From Rehmannia glutinosa (taxonomy: Eukaryota; Streptophyta; Magnoliopsida; Lamiales; Orobanchaceae): a stretch of 64,000 nt of DNA. This document shows, piece by piece, positions 12,118 to 24,608 of this stretch; the stretch's first letter is position 1, and every line of letters begins with the position of its first letter. Made by a program: the position numbers and the translations under genes. The notes under the pieces were generated by a model. It had not been told where the DNA came from. It did no database searches and worked only from the letters and a program-made list of their open reading frames with translations. The DNA is taken from positions 124,001-188,000 of the forward strand of contig JABTTQ020001806.1 in NCBI GenBank assembly GCA_016081115.2, in the 5' to 3' direction.

Positions 12118-13656
12118 TGTTAGGAATTTTATTGTTTAGATTTTGATGAATGCCATGTAAAACTTAGAATAGAAAGTTAGCTCCCCAATTCTTGCTTTGA
12201 AATGTATTGTAACAATTAGAGTGGCCAAGGCCGAGTTAAGTCGGCCTACGCTCCAACTTGCAAGAAGACAATTTGAAGGCTTGAAGGAAAACTCTGTGTG
12301 AGACAGTGAGTACAACAAAGAAAAGCAGACAGAACTCGATGAAGAAGCGGTGAGATGCGGTGAGTGGAACATCATCAAGTCAACTCAAAGAAAAGCCAAG
12401 TCTCGAAGTGAAGTGCGGAAGAGTCATCCAATGATTGGAAGTCGACTCTAAGTCACCAGGGAAAGCGAGAAAATGCGATCAAGTCGAGATAAGCGAAAAA
12501 GAACCGTTGCCACGTAAATCAAGAGATTTACTTAAACAAGTAATATCTCCATACTACCTTTCTTGGAGTGCTCGATCCCGAAGCGTGCAAAGAAATGAAC
12601 CAATGGGAAGCACTACACCGTGTCGAACTCGAAAAGGTGATAAAACATTTCATACGAGGAAATGGCAATTCCAAGAAGTGCAAACCAACGATCGCAAAGT
12701 GATTTTCAAAAATGAGCCTATCTCTTCAACGGGCAAATTTTTGAAAGTTCACTATAAAAGGCTGAGGAGTTTGATTGAGAAGAAGAAGATGATAGATGAT
12801 GCGTGAATGACACACACGTGAAATATACAAGCTTATCAAAATTGAAATATTCTCAATCCTCAAGCCTACATCTCGAAGAACATCAATCCAACACTTACTT
12901 GTGAAGGAAAGAGAACTTCAATCGGTTGAAGAGGAAACTATCGAAAACAAGGGGTCTACATTCCAAGAAGGATTGTAGAAAGGTTCAAGGGTGAACCAAG
13001 TCTTAAGCGTTTGGAGGGCTTCGTGATCAAATCCAAAGTGCTTGAGCAAGTGAGTGTAGTAGCAAGGCGGCTGCCCTGTGAAGAAGGCCGAGTCGTCGAA
13101 GTGGTGAGTGATCAAGGCGTCTCGGATCGAGTCCCAAAGGATCAAGTAAATTTGTTGTGATCAAGACTTGTATCCGGACTATTACCACTTTGTAAACCGA
13201 TCATTACTTAGTGGATTCCTCCAGGAGTTGGAGAAGAGAGGAGTAGAAGAATTACCCCATCTTGAACCTCTATAAAACTTTCTTGTGTCATTTACTTTTG
13301 ACATTTAAATATACGCACTTTTAATTGCTTATATCTGGCGATAAATTTGCTATCCATCGATAATCTATAAGTACTAAATCAAGTCTGTAAAAACTTGCTT
13401 AAACAAACTTAAGGGTGTTAAGTCTTCCAATAAAAACAAAACCACGGCTAAGTCAAATTATAGCCAACGGTGAGTTACTCTACTAATACTCTGGTGAAAT
13501 CATTAAGAGATTGACTCTCTTGAGTGACTAACTCGATTGTCCATCAAGGACAGGTTGTGTAGAACTCTGTAGATTTAAAAGGCCTAAATCGAAAATTTGG
13601 TAAGGTTTATTCAACCCCCCTTCTAAACCTTACACTTACACCCCTTGGGACCTACA
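12118..13656 (+). repeat. 5' LTR of element C
   Basis: 1539 bp, starting TGTTAGGAATTTT and ending GGGACCTACA. It is nearly identical to 24609-26166 over long blocks (for example 12620-12900 against 25113-25400), with differences bunched at a few CG-rich spots. TATAAAAGGC-like sequence at about 12754-12764 is a possible TATA box. Confidence 0.95.
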
Positions 13657-13658
13657 AG

Positions 13659-13670
13659 TGGTATCGGAGC
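13659..13670 (+). promoter_or_regulatory. Primer binding site of element C (tRNA-iMet type)
   Basis: TGGTATCGGAGC lies two bases after the LTR end and has one mismatch to the complement of initiator tRNA-Met. The same variant is present in element G. Confidence 0.85.
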
Positions 13671-13781
13671 GGTTGGTTCATTGAACCCTCCGAGTTCTTG
13701 AACTAGATCTCCAAACTTTTCAAAAGTCCGCTTTAGTACTTAATCTTTCAAAACTCTTTTCTATCATTAAAAGTTATCATC

Positions 13782-16140
13782 ATGGAAGCAAATCTAACAC
13801 GCATTCCTATGTTCACTATTGAAGAATTTGATGATTGGAAAATTCGTATGCGTGCTCATCTATCAAAGCATTACATGATGAGATGTGGATAGTGATAGAA
13901 GATGGGCCTCGCAAATATTAAAGGTGAACACAATTTGTACATGAAGAGTTGCGGTGAAGGGAAGAAGAAGAAGATGCAAGATTCGACGGTCATGGTTGAA
14001 AAACCAAGAAGCGAGTGGACAAATGATGACAGAAAAAGATACAACCTGGACAATGTAGCCAAGGACATTCTTTACAAAACCTTGGATAAAGCCATGTTCA
14101 ACAAAGTCAAATCTTGCAAAAAACAATAAGGAAATCTGGGACAAACCGACATTAATTTGTGAAGGCTCGAGCAAATCAAAGAAAACAAACTTTTTGGTGG
14201 TTGTACAAAAATTTGAGAACTTTAAAATGATCTCGGGAGAAAACCTGGATCAATGGATGCTCGATTCTGTAAATCACAAATGAGCTATCTACACTTGGAA
14301 AGGAATATACACGAATGAAATGTGTATGAAGATCTGAAAAGTCTTCCGGTGAATGGGAGATGAAGGTCATGGCATTAAGACACTCCATGGACCTATCAAA
14401 GACATCCAATCATGAGTTATTCTCGGACCTCAAAGCCTACGAGTTTGGTGAGAAGGAAAGACCAGGAAGAGACAGTTGTACCCAAAACAATTTGCTCTAG
14501 TTGTCAAATATGGAAGGAGAGTCAAGTCAAAGAGGCAATTGACCCGGAAGAAATAGCCCTAATGGTTAAAAGATTTAACAAGTTCTTTAACAAGAACTAC
14601 AAGAGAGGAAAGGGTGAATCCTCCGAGAAGACACTCGGCTCCCTCCAAATCAAGGGATGATAGGCCAACCAAGAGGACAGATCATCAACAAGTTGAGTAT
14701 CAAAGGGTGACAACTCAAGAATAGAAAAGAGTGAGCAAAAGGTCTGAATATCTATGTTGGAATTGTAGACAACCAGGTCACTATGCCATTGATTGCTCAT
14801 ATCCTGTAGTCAACAAGTACGTAAACGAAGAAGAAAGAAAGGTCTTGAGAGAAAGAAGACAAGAGAAGAAAAAGGCAATGATGGCTGCGAGATCTGAGAG
14901 ACGGCTAAGTCAAGAGAGACAAGTGACTCGAGAGCAAAAGTATTCGACTATTCAAGTGACTACGAAGAAGAAGCCTTGATCCGCTTAATGGCCAAAGAAC
15001 AAGATCAAGAAGATGAGGTACAATCTAACTCAACAAGCTCGGACACTAGTGATAGTGATCGTGACACACACACTTCATCACCCACTCGATCTTTATGATT
15101 CATTAGGCAAAATGATGAAAGATTTTGAGCACATTAAAACCTCACACACACTATTGAATGAGGAAAACAGCCTACTCAAAAGTCAAAACTCAAAGTCGAC
15201 TAAGGAGCCGAGTACTCTAAGTCAAATAGCCGATGAGAATAAGAGTTTAAAAAATTTGAAAATGCTAAATTAATAAAGCAGAAATTGCTGCTATAGAAAA
15301 GAGGAGAATGACCTCAAAAATGTTATTGCCTCATTCACTAAGGCATCTAAATCTTTGGATGATCTTATTATGAGTCAAAGAGAATGTGGAGACAAGACAG
15401 CTTAGGATTTAATTCCTTTGTGCCATGTCAAACCTCAAGAGTAATTTTGGAAAAAGGATCTTCAAGTCATGAAGAGTCTAAAAATCCAAAACTCTAAATG
15501 ATGCACACACTTTCAATCCAAAGCACAATCTAAGCAAAGCGGCCTTGGTTACAAAGGAAAAGGAAAACGACCGAGTTGAGAGTCTTGAAAGGGATAGTGA
15601 GAAGAGATTCACCTGAGTCCTCGTGAGACTCAAAAGAAAATACTCAGTAAAGAAGAAGCGAGCTACCAAAAATCTGAGAAGAAAACTCATAAAAGAAATA
15701 CATATGATGGGAATGGTAGAAAATATCCAAGCCAAGCCGATGGAACAATGTGAACTATCGGCTAGACTTATGGAATACAAGCCCAAATGGCAAAGGCCAG
15801 AACTCAACAAAGGCCATTCCAAAAGCATAAGAGCTTTCATCAAACACACATATGCACCTAGGCACTACACTCAAAGATATCACAATTACCCAAGAAAGGC
15901 AATGGCTAAAACACATATGCAGCATACTGAGACAAAAGAGACAATTTGTATGAACTGGACTCCCAAGCAATTTGCCAGGATTGATTATGATTATGGCAGC
16001 GATAGATGGCAACCTCTTAGAGTCAAATCATTTGGCTATAGGTTGGTTGGATCATCTTATAATTCTAACCCCTCGGGACCCAGACAAGAATGGGTACCTA
16101 AAAACTTAATTTCCTTGATTGCGGGTTCAAGAGCAAAGTG
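13782..16140 (+). pseudogene. Broken gag of element C
   Basis: The ATG at 13782 opens MEANLTRIPMF and EEFDDWKIRM, and the frame is lost within 35 codons by an indel near 13865. Later pieces in different frames carry the Gag helical body, a basic segment VKRFNKFFNKNYKRGK (about 14560-14605), a good CCHC zinc knuckle (14755-14796, CWNC-HYAIDC spacing C-X2-C-X4-H-X4-C), and a coiled-coil-like region (15100-15270, KDFEHIKTSHTLLNEENSLL). The last piece, 15623-16141, is rich in H/Y/Q/R and ends GPRQEWVPKN, typical of the spacer before copia protease. Element G has a parallel copy, which helped to define the frames. The order is that of a SIRE-type Gag; this copy cannot be translated intact. Confidence 0.85.
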
Positions 16141-19100
16141 AGTGCCAAGGAACCTGGTACATGGATAGCGGTACATTCCCGGACATATGACAGAAATAAG
16201 AGAAATCTGTCAAAATTCAAGGAAGTCAAAGGAGCAAAGTCATATTTGGAGGAAATGAAGCTCCTGGTGAAATAAGAGGCATTGGATCTATCCGAGAGGA
16301 ATGGTTTAGAAATCACGGATGTTGCATATGTTGAAGGACTAAACTTCAATTTACTAAGCATCGATCAACTCTGCGACAAGGGCTACAATGTTGGATTCAA
16401 CATGGGAATATGCCAAATCAAAAATGTTGAATCTAATGAAGTTGTCTTTGCAAGGATGCGCAGCATGAGAAAAATATGTATGTAGTGGATTGGTCAACCG
16501 CAACACCCAAGACTCTCTACTAGCAAAGAGCACAAATTTGAATCAAGTTGGTTGTGGCACAAAAGTCGAGTCATCCGAACTTCAAAACGATTAATAAGCT
16601 AGCAAGAAGTCATCTTGTGGAAGGACTTCCGGACTCAGTATACAAGAAGGAGAGTATATGTGATGCATGTCGAGAAGGAAAACAAATCAAGTCGTCGTTT
16701 CAAGAAAAGACTTGCCCATCCTCAACAAGAATATTGCATCCGCTTCATATGGATCTATTTGGCCAAAGTGGAACCAAAGCAAGCATAAGTGGAAAGAAAT
16801 ACACCTTGGTGGTAGTAGATGACTACTCAAGATATACATGGACAATATTCATGTGCAAGAAGAAAGAAACTCTTCAAAAGCTACCCACGGTGATGAAGAG
16901 GATACAAAATGAGAAGAGTCAAACCATTATCAAAATAAGATCGGATAGAGGAACCGAGTTTGTCAATGGAATAATAACTCAAGATCTTGTATTGAGAATG
17001 GTATTGGTCATGAACTATCACCGCAAGGACTCCAAACGTGAGAATGGAGTTGCGAAAGAAGAAGCAGAACCCTCAAAGAAGCAAAGAAGGACCATGTTAG
17101 TCAAGCAGGGGTTACCAAAAGGTTTTGAGGTCAAGCAATCAACACAACCTGCTACACCCAAAACAAAGATGTATGATAAATAGGCGGTGACAAAGACTCC
17201 TATGAGATCCGGATGGAAGAAAACCAAATGTTGCATATTTCAGGATATTTGGATGTAAATGCTTCATCCACAATAATGGCAAAGACAACCTAAAGGCTTT
17301 TGATGCTAAAGGCGATGAGGGTATCTTCATAGGATACTCACAAAGCAAAGCCTACAGAATACTCAACAAAAGAACTATGGTTCTGAAGAATCCATTCATG
17401 TAGTATTCGATGAGCCAAACATAAATGGAGAAGACATTGAAGAGTCGGTGATAAGTCAAACATCCAACCTTACGAGAAGAGTCCCTATATCAAGCCGAAG
17501 CGGGGATTATCAACGAGAAGAAGATGAGATAGTGAATCTCAAAAGGTGGAAAATCTGCACGGTGAGTGATCACGAGAGAGTCGACCACAAAGAACACAGT
17601 ACCGCAAGTCGATGAATCGGCTAACTTACTTCAACTCGACATAAGATGGCCGAGAGACCATCCACGAGAACTTGTCATTGGAGACATGAGAGAAGGTGTC
17701 AAGACAAGATCGAGAACTCAACAAGAAGCAATGTTCACATGCTTCATCTCGCAATAGAGCCCAAAGATGTGTCACAAGCATTGGATGACACACATTGGAT
17801 TCAAGCTATGCAAGAAGAGTCGAATCGGTTTGAGAGAAATAAAGTATGGGAATTAGTACAAAGACCCATACATCAAAATGTTATTGGAACCAAATGGGTA
17901 TTCAGAAATAAGATGAACGAGGAAGGTTCGTGGTAAGAAACAAAGCAAGATTGGTAGCCAAAGGATATTGCCAAGAAGAAGGAATAGATTTTGATGAAAC
18001 ATTTGCTCTGTAGCAAGATTGGAAGCTATAAGGATGTTTCTTGCCTATGCGACTCACAAAAATTTCATTGTATATCAAATGGATGTAAAAAGTGCATTCT
18101 GAATGGTTTATTGGAAGAAGAAGTGTATGTTGAACAACCTCCAGGATTTGAGCGAGAAGACTCTTGGAGACAAAGTGTACAAACTCAAGAAAGCCCTGTA
18201 TGGATTGAAACAGGCACCGTGAGCATGGTATGATACTCTGTCACAATTCCTAATCGAAAATGGATTCACTAAAGGAAAAGTGGATAGAACACTTTTGAGA
18301 ATTCAAGACAAGAAGAGTATCTTGCTTGTTCAAATATATGTGGATGACATCATTTTTGGATCCACTAACAAAGAGTCATGTGAAAAATTCTCAAACCTCA
18401 TGCAAAGTAAATTTGAAATGAGCATGATGGGAGAGTGACATTCTTCCTTGGACTTCAAGTGAAACAGTGAAGGACGGAACCTTCATAAGCCAAACAAAAT
18501 ACACCAGAGATTTAATGAAGAAATTTGGTATGGAGGAGAAGTCTTACGTAAAAATACCAATGAACACATCGGTCAAAATGGACATGGATGCGGATGGCAA
18601 GCTGTAGATCAAACAAGATCTGAGCACTTATTGGATCACTGCTCTATCTCACAGCTAGCAGGCCGGACATCACCTTTCTTTGTAGGTGTATGTGCAAGAT
18701 TTCAATCGCTCCAAAAGAGAGCCATATGATTTGCTGACTAAGAGAATATTGAGATACTTAAAAGGAAGCCAAGAAGTAGGGCTATGGTATCCAAAGGAAG
18801 GTGGATTCAAGCTAATTGGCTATTCGGACTCGACTATCTTTGGATGCGAGTGGAGCGACAGAAAAGTACTTCAGGCACATGTCAAATGCTTGGAAACAGA
18901 CTAATTTCCTGGTTTAGCAAGAAGCAAAACTCAATAGCCACTTCTACACGGTGAGGCGAATACATAGGCTGGCAAATTGTTGCCCAAGTCCTATGGATGA
19001 GACAAAGGTGAGAGATTATGAAGTTGAAGAAAAAGAAATTCCAATCATGTGTGATAACACAAGTGCCATTGCAATCACTCAAAATCTGTGTTGCACTCAA

Positions 19101-19300
19101 GAACAAAACATATAGATGTCGATATCATTTCATAAGAGATCATGTTGAAAAGAAGGACATTATCTTAGAATATATCTCAACCGACAAACAACTAGCCGAC
19201 ATCTTCACAAAACCACTATGTGAGTCGAGATTTGAAGAACTCAAACATGAGTTGGGGCTAATTGAGCTAGGTCGAGACACGAAGAGTCAAAGAAACGAAA
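16141..19300 (+). pseudogene. Broken pol of element C (protease, integrase, reverse transcriptase, RNase H)
   Basis: Protease: WYMDSG at 16155-16172, then a frameshift and stop. GAG-pre-integrase: VAYVEGLNFNLLSIDQLCDKGYNVGF (about 16320-16400) and CDACREGK (16660). Integrase: LHMDLFGQ, LVVVDDYSRYTW and IRSDRGTEFVNG (16740-16980); the Glu region is scrambled (RENGVAKEEAEPSK). Reverse transcriptase: NVIGTKWVFRNK (17876-17915), a PPGFE segment near 18140, and YVDD at 18337-18348, all in different frames. RNase H: YSDST (about 18824), then RCRYHFIRDHVEKKDI and ADIFTKPLCESRFEELKHELGL, ending about 19290. At least ten frame changes or stops are visible. The products would process, integrate and copy the element; none can be made from this copy. 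Confidence 0.88.
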
Positions 19301-19831
19301 TGGAGCAGAAAAGAAGGTGAAAAAGAGTGAAAACAAAAATCACTCAATAAATCACCAGATCGGAAAAGTCACTATACCAAGTCGGTGATAGCCGAGTCAC
19401 TAAGAGAATCGTGAGAAGTAGAGTTAAATCGGCTAATGGATAAGTTGAATAACTTATGAGCAAAGTGACAAAAACGCGATCGTTTTTGACTAAGCGGGAA
19501 TGTTTTAAGAGACACGTCAAAGATAATGATGATGTGTACTGGACATAAAGCCGCACACCAAGCTTATGATTGGATATAAATCTTTGCCGCATTAAATACG
19601 AGACATGAATTGCTCAATATGCGTCGCGAAATCCAAGCCGTTGATTTCGATCACGATTCAAAACCGCCGCACGTCCTTTCATAAACCATATTTAAACCAT
19701 TTTTCGTCCGCTTTTCTCTCTCACACTTCTAAAAACTGTTCAATCTCTCTCAAAAAGCAAAGGCAAACACTCTCGAAACCCTATCAAACTTCAAATCTAT
19801 TTCGAACTTTTCTTGAAATTATTCTCGAGAA
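19301..19831 (+). other. Spacer between pol and the 3' coding region of element C
   Basis: No convincing frame. A pyrimidine-rich stretch with TTCTCTCTCACACTTC and CTCTCTCAAAAAGC (19710-19765) precedes the ATG at 19832. It resembles a plant 5' leader and could serve a subgenomic or spliced transcript for the downstream frame. That role is inference. Confidence 0.4.
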
Positions 19832-22800
19832 ATGGCACCAACATATGACTTTACCAAGTTGGGAAAACAAATCCACACCGGTTCGACCGTGGATTTCGAC
19901 GGAATGGTGAAGCAGGGGTCCGACGACACCCTGGTGAAGAAAATCGCGGAGAAGCTAGAAACGGCAGGATCGAAACCGTTTCTAACACCTGGAGTATCCT
20001 ATGACCTATGTGGAGGAGGTCGCACAATTCTACGTGAATGCTTGAGATTCACGACGAAGGAATCAAGTCATCTCGCTCACGGAAGAAGCGGTGACTATCA
20101 CACCAAGGATCTGGCTGAATATTGCTCACTACCAGCAGAGGGAGCATCCGAGATCAAAGAGGCTGATGTAAACTTGGCGACGCATGGAAAGAAATAGCCA
20201 AGTCCGATGTTCTTGACAAAATAATATACACAAAGCAAACAAGAGAAGCTGAAGGAAGATTATCACAAATTGTTGGACATTGTTGCCAAGTGTATCGACA
20301 TCAAATTTGGCGACTTTGACCAATGTCAAAGGCAAAATTGACTGTGATGGCTGCAATAATCGAAGAAAAGAAGATAAACTGGGCTGAGTTTATCTACAAA
20401 GCAGACTCGCCAAAACGTGGGAAACAAGTCCTTCAAAGAAGATGGGTCATTTGGAGGATCCGGGATATGGCCTAGTGATTGGCCGGCTATTGGAGGTGAA
20501 AGGAGTACCTCTTAGACATGGGAAGGCCTTCCATGTTAACAAGAGGATGTTGAGCTAATCTCTCCTGGTGCTCGAAGCGTCGTACGCCAAGAGAGACGAC
20601 ACAGTGAGGGGGAATCACCTGACCAAGAAGACACAGCTGCTTCCTCTCCAACCAAGAAGAAAAGCTGCCCCTGCAGCTGCCAAGAAATCACTTTGCCCCT
20701 GCAGCAAAGAAAACCAAACATGCACTGCCCCTGCAGAGTCACCGCCCAAGCAGCCTTGTCACCCGCCCCTGCAGCAGCGGTCGAGAAGGACTCACAAATT
20801 CCTTCTCGATCGTCAAAAAGAGGAGGTCGACAAACCTAGACGGCCGGCTCCTCGAAACAAACACAAGCACCGGCCCCGGCCGCCCAAGACTCGAGAGGAC
20901 ACCGCCTCGAACTGTAAATCCCCTGGTACAAACCAGGAGACGAAGAAGGCTCGTCAAGCAGACCGGACAAGAGAAACCAGGTGAGTCGGCTACTCGGCTA
21001 GCACAGATCTGGGAGACTACTGGAGAAGTAGAGTCTCCGGATGTAATTGATGAAACAGCCAAGTCTGCTTGAAGGTGATCGTGCAGAGGCAACCAAGAAG
21101 ACACACAGCTGTAGTTCATACATTTGAAACTCAAGAAGAACCAGCCCAAGCGAGATAGTGATGTAATGATCCTATCTCCACCTTACCCGGACATCCAAAA
21201 TCGTCTGCGTGAGTGGAGAAAATGGAAGCTGAGCAGTCGGGAACGGGAAGTTTCAACGGCCTGAATTCATAGAAGAAGAAGAGGAACTGCTAAATTTCCT
21301 TGGATTATCTATGACTCCCAAACTCTAGATGAAGACAAGCGCATGAATATTCTGCAGATCTACAAGGACAAGAGAGAGAAAAGCAAGTCTGAAGAAGCGA
21401 AGCTCGAGAAAAGGCAAAGACCGCCTATCTCCGGCACCACGAACACTTCCATCCTCTCCTTGATGTCTTCTCCGAAAGTGACGAGGAACTGGAGAATGCC
21501 GCTGCCACAGGAAGAATTGCAAATGCAGCAAGCATTGCGTGAATCAAGAATCCTTCACGAGCAAAGACTGATGGAGGGACCAGGAGAGTCCTCCGAACAC
21601 ACGGTGAAATCGACCCAATGGGAGTGGTTCGGCAAATAGCCACGATGATGTTCTTACCACTTCCCACTAACTCGGAAGAAGGCGATAAGGAATTGGCGAT
21701 GGGCTAGTGGGGACCCCAATCGAGCCAACCCCTATTGAAGGTGTGCCACCACCGCCCCAACGGCCGAACCATCAATCGCAACAATGGGAGTTCGGAGACG
21801 AGTAACCCCACTCCAAGTCACTCACCTGGTGCTCCGGTGAGGGGAAACTCCCTCCACCGCGGCAAGGTCGGAGGATGTGCAGATGACTCCACAAAGAATG
21901 TAGGAGGCGAAGCAAAAGACACTCAAACACAAGAAGAAACAGCAAGTTGCCACCAACGAAGCTCAGGCGATTGAGATGTTTTTGGTCACCGAGGTGCCAA
22001 CAGACTCGAAGGCTAATGACGCTGATGCGGTCGAGGCACAGGAAGGAATGTACCGGGAGTTAACACTGCAGGCGATGAAAGCGCAATCCATGGGGTTGAG
22101 ACTCCAATGGATGCCATTTGTAGAAGACCCTAAGACAGTGACATTGTCGAAAGGGAAGACCGAGCCTCGCGGCCCGGTAGAGAGCTATTTGGAGGAAATG
22201 AAGGCCCACGGGAGGTTGAGACTTCCCAGGGGTAACACAAACAAGTAGAGAACATCCCTCCCGCAACCATCGATCCATATGAGAAGGAGATCGGCGCACT
22301 TCATGATTCCCGGACAACCCGATGTCACCTTTTCGGGATCGGGGCGAAGAGGAAGTCGAGTCAACCCCCATGACAAATCCAAAAGACTCAGTTGCGGATG
22401 TTCCAGGCACGAGCAAGTCGATCCCAAGACTACTCGTCGGACCTTTAATTTTGATGATGAGCCACCAATGGAAATCCCATCATCGTCGATGACGCTTCGA
22501 TAAGGCCGAGGACCGGTCTACTCAAAAGGAGAAATCATTTGAGACCAACGGTGTTAAGACAATGAGGCTCAAGAAGCCGAGTCCTTGCACCACAAAACCC
22601 ACCAGTGAACCGGCGATCACCGCTCCGGCTCCTCAAGCTACGGTGGATCGATTTCGAGAAGAACTTCACGCCCACCGCTTATCATCGAACAAATCCCGGA
22701 TGGCGGTGATGAATCCTTTGTGGAATCTTTCCCATTCTCACCGGAGATACGTAACTCCACGAAGAGTCGAAAATGAGCAAGCACGCTACCACGGACCCTC

Positions 22801-24413
22801 AGCCTCTGTTTTCCACTCGGGCACCATTGTTCCAAATTTCGATTTCGACGGACATTTGTATGGCCATCACCGCAAGAATCACCAAGTGCGAGAAGTGTTC
22901 AAGGCACTCTTTTGAAGTTGAAAAGATGGAGAGGCATCGAGGCCTCCTTGGATATGCGCCCGGACAAGAGATGCCAACCTTACAACCGACTTGAGAGGCA
23001 TCACGGTCGGGGTAAGGGAATGGTGGCAACAAAGAAAGAATCAATGCGGGTGGAACGGTGAGATACTTGGACAATTATTCAAAAAGTGGCTGGTGTGGAG
23101 AGTGAAAATGTTGATGCGAAACGAAGAGCTGCGGGGAACACATTGAACATATGCACGAAGCTCACCGCCGAGATCAAGGCTGCGCATGAGCGAGAATGCA
23201 AATGATATACAGCGTTTGGAAGAACACATGACAAGAAAATTCAGCCTTCTCATGGCCGAGATGAAGCCGATTTGTGAGAATCCAACGCTACTCGATCAAT
23301 TCGCGGCAAGATACAACGCACAGACTTGAAGCAAAATTCAACCATCGAAGACTCGACTTCATGCTTGCCAAAGATGTTCCCTCGGGGTTCCTCTATCCTT
23401 TGATGATGCCAAAAAGGGGGAAGAGGAATACCTTAAAGCAAAGACAAAATCAAGTCGAGAAGAAAGGAGCGGTGACAAGGGAACGGTGAGAAGGAAAATC
23501 GGTGAGGAAATTTTGAAATCAAGAAAGGAAAAATGTGAGGGGGAAGGATCAAAGAATATGACCTTGATGATTGCACAAACCCCCAACAGGGTCCATCACG
23601 GTGACATTATAAGCAAAAACTCCCCGTGACTCGCCACTCCAACACTGCTTTGTATCTATGGCCGAGAAGAGAAAAGAAATTGAAGCAGGGATGAAGGAGG
23701 TGGAAGGAAGAATGGATGCCAGGGTGATGAACATTTTGAAAGAACACGGAGGCATTCGGTTGACAGAGACACGTATGCCATTTTGGATGTCGGACAGCCA
23801 AGAGCAAGATCGGACGAATTCAAAACGCTCGAATCGAAGGTTATTTTGCAAATTTGTCCTTGGCTCAAGCTTGGGATCCATCTTGGGAAAAGGGTCTCAC
23901 ATTATGTGAAGAAAGGGACTGACATGACACAACCGGATCCTCTGCCGTCACTCCACTGGCACTCATTTGGAAAGAAGAAAGCCCAAAGTCAAGAAAGATA
24001 CGCCCAGGCAGGTAGAGGAAGAAGCGGCGAGTGGAGGAAGAAGCTTGACAGGCCCTCGCCCAAGAATATTGAATACGTAGATCCGGGGAAAGAAAGGAGG
24101 GATCTTGGCTGGGCTTGACCATGTGGCGAACTTGCAAGTGGCCAAAACCAACGCCGAGTATGCAAGAAGGATAGAAGAAGAAAACAAGAGACAAACTCGG
24201 CTATGGGAGGAGAGACAGGAAAGAATAAGGAGAGATGAAGCGCCGAGGAAGGCATATGAGAAGAAAAAGAAGGCGGTGATGACGAGAAGAAGAGAAGAAG
24301 AGAAGAAGATGCTGATCAAGATGAAAGAAGGAGACAGCGAAGGAGATGAAGTGTTGCTGTCCAACCCTTCGTGTATTTTATATGTAAATACATACAATGT
24401 AAGTCTTATGTAA
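19832..24413 (+). pseudogene. Third coding region of element C: plant-transposon-like domain plus long low-complexity and coiled-coil tail
   Basis: The ATG at 19832 opens MAPTYDFTKLGKQIHTGS. After a frameshift near 20020 the reading continues LRFTTKES, HGR and KDLAEYCSLPAEGASEIKEADV. This looks like the widespread 'putative plant transposon protein' domain (Transposase_32 type), a family resemblance recalled rather than tested. Then come an Ala/Pro/Lys-rich stretch (20600-20980), Glu/Arg/Gln-rich helices (21343-21640, 21976-22245), and highly charged coiled-coil-like segments (23658-23810; 24105-24340, ending RRREEEKKM). The last frame stops at 24411. Breaks are frequent, but open pieces follow one another throughout, so one very long protein is likely for the ancestor. 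Its position after pol is where SIRE elements carry an envelope-like frame. I see no clear signal peptide or transmembrane segment, so I do not call it envelope. Confidence 0.6.
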
Positions 24414-24594
24414 TAATGCTATAAATTTTTTTTTGAGACAATTACATACTCGATACACCTTGTAAACATTGTGTTAAGTACAAGAATGATATGATCAATA
24501 AAAGATTGATTATGCGCATACATTCTATGTCAATACACTATCGTATGTATCTTTGTTATTTGCATCTTTGTATGATTTAAGTTTTGGCATCATC

Positions 24595-24608
24595 AAAAAG
24601 GGGGAAAT
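24595..24608 (+). promoter_or_regulatory. Polypurine tract of element C
   Basis: AAAAAGGGGGAAAT lies immediately before the TGTTAGG start of the 3' LTR. It is almost the same as the tract of element B. Confidence 0.88.

Noticed and set aside
20568..20984. Pro/Ala/Lys-rich frame that could be taken for a separate host gene
   Set aside because: It lies between the RNase H and the polypurine tract of element C, in line with other broken pieces, so it belongs to the element's third coding region.
24420..24440. Poly-T run followed by GAGACAA as a third micro-insertion
   Set aside because: No direct repeat flanks it.
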